Shown: positions 1 to 11,875 of the stretch, one piece after another
Layout: the number at the start of each line of letters is the position of its first letter
Numbering within the stretch: position 1 is the first letter of the stretch
The notes under the pieces: generated by a model
What the model was told of the DNA's origin: nothing
Seen by the model: only the letters and a program-made list of their open reading frames with translations
Database searches by the model: none
Program-made: the position numbers and the translations under genes
Assembly: GCA_025024175.1 (NCBI GenBank)
Contig: QCXZ01000001.1
Location: 17,484,001-17,548,000 of the forward strand
Source: Rhyzopertha dominica
Lineage: Eukaryota > Arthropoda > Insecta > Coleoptera > Bostrichidae
Length of the DNA: 64,000 nucleotides
Direction: 5' to 3'

Positions 1-271
1 TTGCTTACACGAAACTTAAATAGTTAACTTGTAAAACTTTTTTTTATCCCATGTAGTTGTTAACGGCTGACTTACCAAGTTATTGCAAGATTCTTATTAT
101 TATGATTGTTATTCTAGTATTACATCTTGTTGCTTCTAAATTCAATCACTTTATTACACCAGAATGTTTAAAAAGTAACTATTAAACGCTATCACTCTGT
201 TACTCATTATACTTCTTTTATTATTTGGACAAAAGCCAGTTTTGGGTCAAGGTACCAGTACACTTTTAGAA

Positions 272-445
272 CTATACTCCGATCACCGAATAGATGGAGT
301 GATCACGTGTTTATTCAAGTCCGACTTAATCTTTATAACAAATTTGTGACTACAAAATTAAAAAATTATGAAGCGATTATGGTTATAAAATTACGTGAAG
401 AACACGCATCATGATCCCTCCATCTGTTCGGTGATCAGAGTATAG
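272..445. mobile_element. Short TA-type MITE with inverted termini
   Basis: The ends are inverted copies, CTATACTCCGATCACCGAA on the left and TTCGGTGATCAGAGTATAG on the right, continuing with GATGGAG / CTCCATC. TA dinucleotides at the boundaries suit a Tc1/mariner-mobilised MITE. At 174 bp it has no coding capacity. Confidence 0.7.
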
Positions 446-1637
446 AACATAATAAAAGGCTACATCGTGCCCTCTTCTTCCACAGTATGAACAAGAAAGT
501 TAATGAAACGGCGCGTAAATATTACGAGAAACAAAGCGGCATTTTCAGTGTCGACAGATCGTTGATTGTGTCACGCCTCAGAAGAACTTTATCTGAAAAC
601 GAAATGTGAAAACCCCGCTGACATTTTTAAAGGGTTGAAAGCGGTGCGGAAATCAGCGGAAGAACGTAACAAAAGGAGCAGCACGGGCACAACGAAATAA
701 CGCAATGACTGAGTGGTCCTTTAGGTCGCAATATTCAGCTCAAATTTATAAATGGTGCAGTAGTCGTTAGGCTTGTTCCGATAAGCAAAAAGTAGGACGG
801 TATCTCCCTGACGGGAGTAGTGACAGTATAATTTATACTAAATACATTTATTTAGTTTATATACACGATTGTTAAAACTTTAAAAGATTTGGTCTTGTTT
901 TAGTCGAAAGGTTATATTTTGCCTATTGCTAAATATAGGTACATTTACGCCATATTCAAACCCATTCATTTTCGTTTGACAACAACTGTCATACTATCTT
1001 AAGTAATCAAATTAGGTATAATTTCCTTTTGTGTATGATATGCAATTGAATATATGCAAACATAATCGAAATTACCGTTAATACACTATTTTAAAACTAT
1101 TTCTAAAAGTCGGAAGCATATTCTCTATTGCTATATGCACAGACAAAAAATACGTTTGTAAAGAAAAAATAAAAAATGAACCATTCTATTAAAAATCCTA
1201 GCACGCCACTTTTTTTTAATGTATGTTACCGTAATAATATTACTAAAGAAATCAAAATAATAGCTGCTGCAGACGGCAACAGAAACGAGCAATTTCAAAT
1301 TCTGGGCTTACTCAAACACTGCAAAAAGAACTAAAATCATTATTTCCTCTAGTTATACCTACTCAAAAGGTATCCAATGTTTGCGAAAACGTTATTTCGT
1401 TAGGATTAACTCCGCGAAAACGTCGAGTTTGCAAGTTCGTACGTTTTTGAAGTTGTCCAAAATTAAAAATTTATATGAAATTACTTAGTGAACAGTTCTT
1501 CGTAAGATTACAAGGGTATGGTCAGTCGGAAACCCCTGAAGGTTTAGTTATTAAAGGTATAGCACCTAAGGTCCCTATGATCATAGCTACTTTACCATAA
1601 AAGATATTGAAAAAGGTTTAAAAGTACCATTGTGCAC
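446..1637. other. Intergenic, nothing recognised
   Basis: The segment 480-720 is less AT-rich than its surroundings but has no convincing reading frame. The rest is plain AT-rich DNA. Confidence 0.4.
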
Positions 1638-1639
1638 AA

Positions 1640-2735
1640 AAATATTTCTTGTCACCAGTGGCGTGCCGTATCAAACTTTTTTTTAATGAAACATACTATA
1701 TTTTATTGCACATTTGTAATGTACTTGCAGAATTCTTATATAATACTTCTTTATGTAGTAGGTTTCTTTTTCTTCTACCTTCACATAATTTTTGGGGTTC
1801 TTTATCAAAAAAAGGAAAATTGACCTTTGCAAACTGTCTTTTTTCTAAAATTTAAAATGGCATATATCCATAAAAAAATTACGGCCAAAGCTCCAAATAT
1901 TTCATTGTTACCAATTCAAGCACACATTCCACAACAAAATTTAGGAGGAAAAACAGGTTAAAACTACAATTTGTTGAAAGATGTATTTTTCCGTATCCAA
2001 AAACATTAAAAATAAAAATAAACTGACGACAGGTCCATTGATTTCTAATAAACGTTGAAAAATGCTCCAAATTCAAGAAGAAATGGTTGACGTGGTGTTT
2101 ATTCTTAGAGAATGTTTTATTGGCATCACGAGTGTACGCTGAGAGATATCTGGCAGAGCCAATCCAGATCCATGAGCGTTTCAAAAGTGTTGGATAGACT
2201 TACAACTACTGGGAGTGTTAAACAAGCTAGGAGTTACGAGAGATAATGGAAGCTAATGGATTGAAAGTTCTAGAGGCAACTGTTAAAAATCCTCATGTCA
2301 GTGTCGGTGGATATTTAACGCGTTCTGTGCATTGCACTTGTCAGAAGTACAAGTAACTAACTGGAGTTTGTTTCTTTTCTCTGAAATTTTGTTATGAAAT
2401 ATATGTTTGTTTAGCTTATCCAATCCTGTAATTTTTCGGGGAAGCTACCATTTTAAATTTTCCAATAATCACAATTTGCGAAGGTCAATTAAACATTTTT
2501 GATAAAGTACCAAAAAATTTTGTGAAGGTAGAAACATTTCACCGGCGCGATTTAGTTTCTCTCAAAAAAATTCAAGGATGATCAGATTTTGAGGACAGAA
2601 ACCGCTAAAAAAATATGTACTCATCGAGTATTCTCTAAACTTGCAATAAATTATAGGGTCTTCCTATAAATAAAAATAAGCTTAATACGCCACTGGAATG
2701 CGGCACGCCACTGGTAACCAGAAATATTTTAGTAA
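1640..2735. mobile_element. Foldback-type element with CAGTGGCGTGCCG termini
   Basis: Left arm about 1640-1890 and right arm about 2425-2735 are imperfect inverted copies, including CCAGTGGCGTGCCG / CGGCACGCCACTGG and matching inner blocks (AAATTTAAAATGG / CCATTTTAAATTT). The inverted similarity extends outside the CAGTGGCG boundary (AAAATATTTC on the left, GAAATATTTT on the right), so the true ends are not settled. The core holds transposase remnants. Confidence 0.65.
2062..2345 (+). pseudogene. Transposase N-terminal HTH remnant
   Basis: Across shifting frames the plus strand gives EEMVDVVFILREC, VYAERYLAEP, TTGSVKQARSYER and EATVKNPHVSVGG. This order resembles the helix-turn-helix region found in many insect Tc1/mariner-like transposases (EM.D..F..GE, A.R.Y.ERYP, TGSV). 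It has stops and frameshifts and lacks a catalytic domain. Confidence 0.6.
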
Positions 2736-4346
2736 CATGGCGACGATAATTGTTCACAATTTTACACCCAGACTTTTTTTGATATTTTATATGGTAAAGG
2801 AACTGAGGTGCGAATGGTCTTAGGTACTACACCCTGAATATGGTTTGGTTCTGTTTGAAGTTATCGGAAGAAATGGTCAAACAGCATGTTCGTAAAAAGG
2901 CAAATGCAAGAAGGCGACCAATGAGAAATTGGGAATTTTATGGAATCTCTAGTCATGACATCATTATGAAAATGAGCATTTGGGTGTTTCTGAAAGAGAC
3001 AGGTGACAAAAGTATTATCAATTATCAAGCGTATCGCACACCGACCCTTGTCATCGCATCAAATTTTAACTAAAAATTACAAAAATTGGAACACATCTAC
3101 CCGTAGCGATTCGTACCGGTTTACCCATAACAGAGGGTCAAAATTTGCCAGGAAAGGAGCTTAAAAAGCTTTATATAAATTATTATTATTATTATTATAA
3201 TTTTGGAAAAAAAATATTGAGAAGAGATTATGCTTTTTGAGGACGTAATATTAAACCAAAAATGCTTAAAATGCAACCGTATTTTCGTTAGGTAGGTCTC
3301 CCTTAACCCTCTTCAGACAATTAGTCGTTAAAACTACCTATTCCATTCGCGTTAAACTACGAAGTGTTCGTCCGTGCAAGTATAAAGGCCATTTATCCAT
3401 TCTGAAACGGACCGTATGAGTTGCTCTGTGAGTACCGAAGTACTAATATAATATAATGTAATATCATGAATACTTTTGGAATACAACGAAAGTTTATACG
3501 CCATTTGTATACTTTTTATTCACAATAATCNAAAATTTAGCTGTTTTGNGTATAAATTGTTTAGACTGGGCCAAAAAAATTAGTTGGCCGTTACTTTATT
3601 CGATGGTCACACGGTATGTATGAAATTTGAAATCAAATAACAAAACTACTTATTTTAATTTACCTTTTTAGTTCACTAAATATCATTAATTAATACAGTT
3701 CAATGGGCTTCTTTGTTTATTATTATTAGTAGATACCGCCTATTTACACATTTTCATCAAAAATGTAACTTTTTTTAAGTTTCTCATTTCTTGTAAATGA
3801 GCAAATGTATATATAAGTACGGTTAGATGATTTGTACACAATTCTGAAAATAAATGTATAAGTATTTTGCAACAGTGATATGCAGCATTGATCATTTATG
3901 TTGCTGAAAATTTCCTGTATACATTTCGCTATCACACAAGAAGCTTTACCGTATCATTATCACGAAATGTCATGTGGCATTCAAATCTATAATTTATTGG
4001 AATACATGTTAAGCATGACGTCAATGGAGGCAAGTGACCCATAATTCTTTTAATCGGAAGCTTTTAAAAATATGATTATGGGTAGGTATATTCCATAATA
4101 TGTAGGTCATAATTATGTGGTTTTATTTTCAAATGAATAAGTTATTTATGCGACATAAATAAGCCACCCTATGAATTAACTGGTTTTTCTTTAAATACTC
4201 GTACCGGTCCTTTGACTTTAAATCAGTAAAGTGATTTAGAACATATACTTTATTGTCAAGCGTTTGCAATTTCATTAAATATAAAGCGCTACTTTTTTCA
4301 TTCTTTATGATCGATTAAAGAAAAAAAACCGCTGCAAATTGAATCA
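2736..4346. other. Intergenic, nothing recognised
   Basis: A frame at 2840-3073 has no recognisable motif. A short ATT repeat lies at about 3180-3200. Two N bases occur near 3531 and 3549. Confidence 0.4.
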
Positions 4347-4347
4347 A

Positions 4348-5055
4348 TACTTCCACATCCAATTGTCAAAATGACATTTACGTTTTTATTTCTTATACTG
4401 TTCGATTAGTAATCAGATTTTGAGCATTTTGTCTCTCAACACATTTTTTTCTAAGACAAAGTCCTCGTGATATTAGCAAAAATACATAAATTTTAAAATC
4501 GTTTTTTTTCAAATAACTCGAAAATTATTAACTTAACAAAAAAATTACAATTTCTGATCAGAAATTTTATTTTCTATATAATACCAAAATTTTAAAAAAA
4601 TATTTAGAAAATGTCAAAATTTTGAATAAACGCTTTTTTGCTAATATCTTCTAAACAGTTTGCTGCACCGAAAATTTATAAGATCGAATAATACTCGCAG
4701 TTATAGTACTAATCACATACTAAAACGAAAAAAAAAATATAAAAAATAAAAATTTGCAAAAAGGGTAGTTACCCCTCAATTTCGCCCCCTTCCCGATATC
4801 CTACTTACCCCACAAACAATAGGTCGCTTTGGGTAGTTGAGATTTATACTTTTGCCAAATTTCAAGTCTTTCGAAAGTTATCGTGTATACAAACAAAACC
4901 ACAGACACACAAACTCACAAACACACAGACAAGAAATTTGTTTTTGCTCAAATTTTTTTTTTGCATTATCGACCATTTTAAAGCGAATGAGCAAAAAAAA
5001 TTTTTGAAAATTTTTTTCGCGATACAATACTTCCCATCCGTTGGATGTGGAAGTA
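4348..5055. mobile_element. Unclassified repeat element, copy 1
   Basis: Bounded by TACTTCCACATCCAA (4348-4362) and its inverse TTGGATGTGGAAGTA (5041-5055). The right end folds into a hairpin with the adjacent TACTTCCCATCC. A CA-rich block (ACACACAAACTCACAAACAC, near 4900) lies before the 3' end. It shares its 5' 380 bases with a second copy 1.5 kb away. Confidence 0.65.
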
Positions 5056-5871
5056 ATAACTAAGTGTTATATAATACTCGTGAAAATGCGTTTTGAATAC
5101 AAGTATTCTCAAGATGTACATTTGAAAATTATGTAAATTTTCAGCTGAATGTTACATATCATATACGTATAAACATTATAATACATGCAGTTATGATACT
5201 ATTTAAACCAAAGAATCTTGCAAATCCTATACAGATATTACAAAATAATATTGCCGGTATGTAACTCCATATCTTGGTATATACCAAATGTACGTCGATC
5301 GCATTACTGTTAATCATCATCCTAAAACGTATGGCCGCCTTTAATAACAATAAGGCTAAGTTTAGATAATTTACAGGCAAATACACACAAAATGATTAAA
5401 GTTTGCCAAACGCATCAGCAGATCATTAAGATAGCATACAAAATTTAATAAGGAAACACAATTAAGGAAGATCTAAATAGCTGCGCTCGATAAAGATACA
5501 CTGTAAAGTTTGCCATTGCACTGTTTGGATTGCCACCAGTAATGAAATTGCAATATGTATTTATTGCATAATTTCCTGCACGTGCATGTCCTAATCCAAA
5601 TTCTTGATTTTGGAAGCAAATATTTAGGTTTATTTATCTATTGAAGCTTAATAGTGCGGATGAAGAGGCACTCCTAGAAACGTAACTAGGTGCCCCCCAT
5701 TATCAATGTTGATGATCTCGTGTAAAGCGAATAGCTTAAATTTCATTCATGAATGTATTAGATTACTTGAGTATTTGCAAATGTTTAGTAAGAAAACTAG
5801 ATTAGGCAAAGTAAAAATTCCCTTTGGGATTTTTGAGATCTGTTATAACTCATTTAATATATAGCATGAAA
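5056..5871. other. Spacer between two repeat copies, nothing recognised
   Basis: The minus-strand frame at 5159-5386 has no recognisable motif. Confidence 0.4.
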
Positions 5872-6372
5872 ACGCTGCAAATTGTTTTAATACTTCCACA
5901 TCCAATTGTCAAAACGATATTTACGCTTTTATTTCTTATATTAACGATTAATAATGAGGTTTTGAGCATTTTTAACTCTACATATTTTTTGCAAGAACAA
6001 ACGGCAAAAATCCATAAATTTTTAAAATCTCTTTTTTGCAAATAACCCGAAAATAGAAAAAATGCAAGAGTACTTTTCGATCAGAAATATATAAAAAGTC
6101 GAGTGGACAGGGTCCAAAATCCAGTTTTTTATAAATGTTTCGAAAATGACATTTTTGAGCGTTGTAAAACACGTTTTGTGAGAAATTTTATTTCCTATCT
6201 GATGGTATTTTCACTTTCTGAATATATTAAGTATTTTCGGAGATATTTAGGTAAAACCTGTTATTTAAGTGACGTATTTTTGCTAATATCTTCTAAAACG
6301 GTTGCTGCACCCAAAATTTATAGAGGCGAATAATACTCGCAATTACACTACTAATCACATACTAAAAGGAAA
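5872..6372. mobile_element. Unclassified repeat element, copy 2 (truncated)
   Basis: It repeats the start of the 4348-5055 element (CGCTGCAAATTG, TACTTCCACATCCAATTGTC) and matches it up to CTAATCACATACTAAAA, then diverges. It carries an internal segment (GTCGAGTGGACAGGGTCC) missing from the first copy, and lacks the CA-rich block and the terminal hairpin. Confidence 0.6.
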
Positions 6373-6397
6373 AAATAAATATTCACTTTACGCTTTG

Positions 6398-6540
6398 CGA
6401 TGCTGAACTAATTATATGCAAGCTTTGTAGCAGTGAATATACTTGAAACCGAAGAACTACAACAACTATTAGAAATCATTTGAAGTCAATGCATCAGTTT
6501 TCTGAATTGGAAAACTCGAAAAAGGTCATGCGAACATTCG
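6398..6540 (+). pseudogene. BED zinc-finger remnant of a hAT transposase
   Basis: One plus-strand frame reads LIICKLCSSEYT, a TGA stop, then RRTTTTIRNHLKSMHQFSE. The C-x2-C ... H-x4-H spacing with TT.LR.HL matches the BED finger at the N-terminus of hAT transposases. The stop and the lack of the rest of the protein make it a relic. Confidence 0.65.
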
Positions 6541-6849
6541 TTATAACGCTAATAAATTTAGATTCACGTTTTCTCGCATCTTCACAGAAATGCATTTCTC
6601 TTGTGTTATCAAAGGCAGCTAAACTAACCACAAAGTGTGCTAATTATTAACAAAGGCACCTACTTTCATTTGATTAACCTCACTTAACTTAGAATAAATA
6701 CAATGTATGTGCATGCAAGTGCAGTATCCTAGCTNTTCCTTAAAATATTATAAATATTTCAAACATAATTGACGTCTAGAAAATATAGTATTTCCATCAT
6801 TTCTTGCACAAATCACATTCTATTATTCCAAAGTTGCCTAGTTTTAGTG

Positions 6850-6985
6850 CTTCGGTCTCGGTGCTAGGAGACCCAGACTTGCGTGGTCTCGGTCTCGGTC
6901 TCGGAAATGCACAATTTCTTTGGTATCGGTCTCGGTATCGGCCTACTTAGTCTGGGTCTCGTGTCGAAAGTCTCGGGTTTCTGAT
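6850..6985. repeat. Degenerate GGTCTC/GGTATC hexamer array
   Basis: About 130 bases dominated by GGTCTCG and GGTATCG units, interrupted by GCACAATTTCTTT. Subterminal hexamer arrays of this kind occur in some hAT elements, and it lies 300 bases after a BED-finger remnant. Confidence 0.8.
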
Positions 6986-8489
6986 AAGTGATGGTAATTC
7001 TATTATTTTTTAAATCCTGATACGTTTTTTTACACGAAAGTCATCAGTATATTAGAAATATGTAGGCAACTCTCAAAAACAACTAAAGTGCATCGTAAAT
7101 AACTTCAGATATTGCTTCTACGGTTGCACGGTAGTGGTTACGGGTGATTAAGTTTGGTATGTCCGCTGTACCCTTTTAATTAAAAATAATAGTGCAGCAC
7201 ACCAAATATATTTGTAAGTCGTACTAAAATTATATGCGATAAATATATTTGCATTGATATAAATATGCCAAAATGGCGAATTTTTTTCATGCTCTTATAA
7301 TTTTTTTACATACAGTGATTAAGAAAGTATATACTTTTGTATATATTAATTCATTTGAGAGATTTTTTGTAAATAATGGTATTAAGTTGATCATGCAAGT
7401 AACTAAATTTTGCTATCCAGTATATCACCTTTCGTCATAATTGACAACAAAATGCATATAAAAGTAATGCTCTATCGTCTCGTATTTATGTACCTACCAA
7501 AGGTAACTTGTTAATTTTGTAGTAATTATAGTAATTGCTTTTATTGTATTATGATATGTTATTTACTTGCCAGGCCAAAATATTAGATTGAAACTAACAA
7601 TGCTTTTTATTCAATTAAAACAAAGGGCAATGCAGCTAAAATCAAAATTTAGTTACCTATTTTCATGGTAACTTAACACAATTATAATTATTTAGAAGAA
7701 AATTAAATTTGACATTTTCTTTGTTTTGTCTTGGTTTATTTCTTGTAACTTACGTTGCCGAAACTTATGTTTAAAAAAAGTTGTCTAGCACCATTTTGAT
7801 ATATATCAACATAAACATGATTATTTTATATTTTAGTAAGAACTCGCGATTATTATATGATAAATAAAATAATGAACCTCCAGTAATATTTTGTTAAATT
7901 TGGCCCGAATTCTTGCAGATTAAAACATATAAATTAAAAATTATAAAACACATAGACTCTCATTCATTCTTCATGATAACTGCTCTTAAGATTTTCGCAT
8001 CATTTTTATTAATTACTTATTTTAATTTACAACTTTAGCTTGTACGTATTACCNAAGCATGTCTATGCGTGGTTCGACGCGGCAAATCCTTCTGAGACTG
8101 TTTTAGTTGACCTCACCAATACATTTGAATATCCCAACTGCATAAAGCGTGGTTAACGCGGCATAATTTGCGCCTGAAGATGGATTATTTGGAGAAATTC
8201 TTCAGTAGAGGTATTCAAAAAGAAATAGTAAACATTGTGCAGGCTCTTAGTGATATAAGAACATAGTGTACCGCAAAGGGGTTGTGTTCGGCACTGCTTT
8301 ATTCCTTTCATAAACACATGACCTGTGAAGTTAGATACTTAAAGGGCCACAATATCATAAATAGATGACACAGTTAAGCTGTTGTGGCATGACCCATTGC
8401 TCATTAGATCAACAAACCATGAAAGTGACAGCTCAGTGGCTGTTGGTAATCAATATAAGTAAAACGAGCTACCTAGTATTAATATGTTA
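6986..8489. other. Intergenic, nothing recognised
   Basis: AT-rich; a single N near 8054. No frame or repeat end that I can support. Confidence 0.4.
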
Positions 8490-8822
8490 TACAGAGTTTC
8501 CCAAAAGTGATGGTCCAATAAATTGAAGTAGGTGGCAAAATAGCTCATTCTTAATCGAATTAACCACTCATGTCATTATCCAATTGTTTACGGATTAAAA
8601 GCTATAGGTATTTTTTTCAAATTTTCTGGAAATCACTACCCTGACGCACTGAATCAAGTATGCCATAAAACTCAAGATAATCCTTATCAGTTGTATCATG
8701 ATTATTCAACTAAGTCCGTTTCTTTTATAAAAAATGCACTGAATGTTTTGCTCACTTTTGTTCAATAAGTAAAACGCAGTTTACATTTAAGCGAACGTAT
8801 CTTACAAAACTTATATAACTTC

Positions 8823-9541
8823 CAGTGGCGGCTGGAAACGCAAATGACTAGGTACCTACATCAAATTCAATTAAATTAAAACATTTATTTACATTTACAT
8901 CTAATGATCTAATATACCCATTATTAGTTATTACCCATAGGTATTTAATTTACAATCTTATGTAGATTTGCGTTCAGCGCCTGCACTGCTGGAACCTGCA
9001 AGCCATCTAATTCACTTGCCTGCCCAAAGCCAATGCATGTTCTGTGCCTCTGTGGCCAGTGCGATGGAAATGGCACGCGTCGACACGCGATTCTAAATGG
9101 AATTTCGGGCTTAGTTCGTTCAGCCCGAGACACGACCGCGCATTCCTGCAAATAATGCACCCGAACGTGAGCGGTTATTAAGCGTACGTACAGGCATTTT
9201 TTTGTGGAAAATTGTGTTCAAGACAAAAAATGAGGGTGTGTGATTTAATTAAAGTAAACTTCAGTTCTCGGAGTTTGACAGACAAAGTAAACATTAAGAG
9301 AAACGATACGCCCCGTGCCCTTGTTAAATTTAAATTAAGTACAACCCAGTTACCAAAAATCGAAAAGGATTTACCAGAAAGTTTGACTTCATGGTTGCGC
9401 GGATGGGAAGAGACAAATGCGTTTTTTTGTTTTGTGTGTTTATTGTTTGGTGGTGATGATAACTGGACATTTCTAGGAAATAAAGGAAAAGTATTTAAAT
9501 AGTGAATACTTTTTGTATTATTCAATCACCAGCCGCCACTG
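8823..9541 (+). mobile_element. hAT-like element nested in the long-TIR transposon
   Basis: Ends CAGTGGCGGCTGG and CCAGCCGCCACTG are inverted. The flanks ATAACTTC and AGAACTAT agree at 5 of 8 positions, a weak match for an 8 bp duplication. It encodes a transposase N-terminal fragment and is internally deleted. Confidence 0.7.
9212..9502 (+). pseudogene. hAT transposase N-terminal fragment (TTF-type finger)
   Basis: A 96-residue frame contains PESLTSWLRGWEE, then NAFFCFVCLLFGGDDNW, resembling the zinc-binding start of hAT transposases of the TTF/ZMYM type (W... FCFxCxLF). The catalytic RNase H fold and dimerisation domain are absent, so it cannot be active. Confidence 0.55.
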
Positions 9542-9605
9542 AGAACTATGTTTTATGCTAATTAAAATAAGAAAAAACGCTCATTGAACGCCATCTGGCG
9601 CATTT

Positions 9606-10045
9606 GCAGCCGAATCGCTCATCGCTCAGTATTTTTGAGCTTCAGAGCGTAATTCGCTGCGGTTGCCAGATTATGGCGACCAGCAGCTAATTACAACCCA
9701 AATGTATTATACATACTAAAAGATAATTATTGCCTGAATTGATTTTTAGTGAGCATACGTGATATTTTATTTGGTTAACAGGAGTTAAGAGAGCATTTGA
9801 CTAGTGTTCTAAAGGTCCTGGATTCAAATCCCGGTAAAAGCTGACGATATTTTTTCAGTCCTTATAAATGCCTGTTAACCAAATAAAATATCACGTATGT
9901 TCATAAAAAATGAATTCAGGCAATAATTATCTTTAATTAAATATATATTTGGGTTGTAATTAGCTGCTAGTCGCCATAATCTGAACACAGCAGCGAATTA
10001 CGCTCTGAAGTGTTTGAAGCTCGACGAGCGATACAGCTGCAACTG
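9606..10045. repeat. Inner palindrome with about 170 bp arms
   Basis: The left arm (9606-9782) and right arm (9871-10045) are inverted near-copies: for example CAGCAGCTAATTACAACCC against GGGTTGTAATTAGCTGCTAG, and TATTTTATTTGGTTAACAGG against CCTGTTAACCAAATAAAATA. The 88-base loop carries a tRNA-like segment. Confidence 0.85.
9783..9856 (+). pseudogene. tRNA-Thr-like remnant in the palindrome loop
   Basis: AGTTAAGAGAGC resembles the end of a D arm. TTTGA-CTAGTGT-TCTAAA is an anticodon arm with AGT in the anticodon position, and CCTGGATTCAAATCCCGG is a good T arm and B box. A run of six T follows shortly. The acceptor stem and the first half of the D arm are not visible, so this is a fragment or a tRNA-derived SINE head rather than a working tRNA. 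Confidence 0.45.
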
Positions 10046-10557
10046 AGCCTGATGACATAATAGAATTTTTGACAAGTCAAAAAAGATTGTTGTCATAACA
10101 TCCACAGCCCTTTTCTCCAAAGCCGGCTTTGTCATTGTGTATACTTGCATAACATAATATTTCGTCCTCATATGGAAGTACAATACCAGACACAGAAATG
10201 AGTTTCAATTAGTATAAAATGTAAAAGATTTTAAACTAATCGGACACATTTGGTTCATGTACTTTTTAATGATTCTGTCACTTAAATGTAAACTGCGTTT
10301 TACGTATTGAACAAAAGTAAGCATACAGTTAAGCGCATTATTTACAGAATAAATGGACCTAAAATTGTTATACTGATTTACTATATCCTGTGGTACTAAT
10401 CATGGCACATTTCGTTTTCAAAAAGATCCATAAAAATACCTGTAACTTTTTAACGGTAAACAATTGAATAATGTAATTATATATGGTTATTTCGACTGAA
10501 AATTAACTACTTTACCACTTGCTTCAGTTTGGACCATCACTTTTGGGACACCCTGTA

Positions 10558-11180
10558 TATTCCGCTCATTTTGACTCCGTGGCAGCCAATGCAAAAATAG
10601 AAAATTTATTAAGTACTCAGTAACCACTCAAAGTTTTTACTGACTTTGTTAGCAGTTACATGAAAGATGTCTTTTTTATTCACCAACCATCACTCTATAC
10701 TAAGTGTAACCTTCCACTTCATACCCGTTTCAATAACTTACTCACAGTAATTCTAAGTACTTAAGATTATTAAATTAAACGAAATTAAATTTCATAATAC
10801 TTCACTTACTTTAGTCCTAAGTTGGTAGAGTACGAAAGCAGAAAACATTTTTTTCGTGAATTTATGGCGTACCTTTTCTTGAGGATTGACCTCACCCAAC
10901 ACAAGGTCCGATTTCGCCAACTTTCTTTCAAAATTTTGAAACTAGACTCCTACGCTTATTATAGTAGCTCAATCTATACAAATCAATGTGCTCTTCTAAA
11001 CCACTTTTTTAGGCTAGTTATCAATTAAGTGTATAACACTATGACAATAACCAAGCACATATTAGAGTGTGCAGGTATTCAAAGGCACGTACGACTCCAA
11101 CCATTGGATGTAACAGTGTAGATTTCAGTTTTCTAAAACTCTCATTTCCCTGCATCAGATTATCCTGATACTCCGCGTAA
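10558..11180. other. Intergenic, nothing recognised
   Basis: The frame at 10822-11028 has no recognisable motif. Confidence 0.4.
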
Positions 11181-11460
11181 GAGGCGGCACTTTCAGTTCG
11201 CAAAGTAGCTGGCTGATTTGTGGCGCATTCGGGCGGTAATTAAACTGTGTTCCCCAACAACGCCGCCTTATAATTACCATATGTAAACTTTGTGCACTTT
11301 GTGTACGCGGATGCGGATGAAGATTTCAAAAAGTTTTAGCAGCAGCAAATTGCTTAAGTTAAATAACCGTCTAAATTAACTTCGCAGAACGGTATCTGGT
11401 TGCTCCGCGCGCTCCATTAGATAAAATTTGTGCTGTTTATTGCGTAAAGTTTTTGGAATT
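11181..11460. promoter_or_regulatory. Candidate conserved non-coding segment
   Basis: A less AT-rich, non-repetitive stretch with homeodomain-type TAATTAAA, TTATAATTACC and several CG-rich words (GGCGCATTCGGGCGGTAATT, TACGCGGATGCGG, CCGCGCGC). No frame supports coding. The regulatory role is inference only. Confidence 0.2.
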
Positions 11461-11875
11461 AATTTACCCCATGCAGAGCGTAGCTGTTAAGTATTATTGC
11501 ATCAGACGGTTCGAAAAGGATGCATTCATTTATGAAGACCGATTTAAGGAAACAAATAAAATATCTTATCTAATTTTACAGTCAAACGAGAAGCAAACGC
11601 TAATAAAAAAGAAATATCTAAGAATTGAAAAAACTGGACCAAAGTCTAGCTAACCGGTTCCTTCTTGACATAATCAGCAACAATGAGATTTCTTTACTCG
11701 ACCAAATTCGTATCTTATTTATTTGCAATTGTTGTCATATCTTCACGCATATGCCAATCAATTTTATTGATTACTGATGAACAAACTAAGGAATTTTTCT
11801 AAACAAGTATTTAAACAGGTAATAGCTAGGGTTCCATAAAGTTGACCCCCGCATATCGCTTTCTTAATAAAGAGG

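Larger units (their letters stand above)
8492..10555. mobile_element. Long-TIR DNA transposon (non-autonomous) with nested insertions
   Basis: Termini CAGAGTTTCCCAAAAGTGAT and its near-inverse ATCACTTTTGGGACACCCTG are flanked by TA on both sides, a Tc1/mariner-type duplication. The inverted similarity continues inwards for about 300 bases with gaps (CGCAGTTTACATTTAAG at 8775 and CTTAAATGTAAACTGCG at 10283). The interior holds a hAT insertion and a second palindrome. No transposase of its own is seen. Confidence 0.75.

Noticed and set aside
9178..9525. 115-residue minus-strand frame
   Set aside because: Antisense to the hAT transposase fragment, which has the recognisable zinc-binding residues.
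9783..9856. Functional tRNA gene
   Set aside because: No acceptor stem or complete D arm could be paired, so it is listed only as a remnant.
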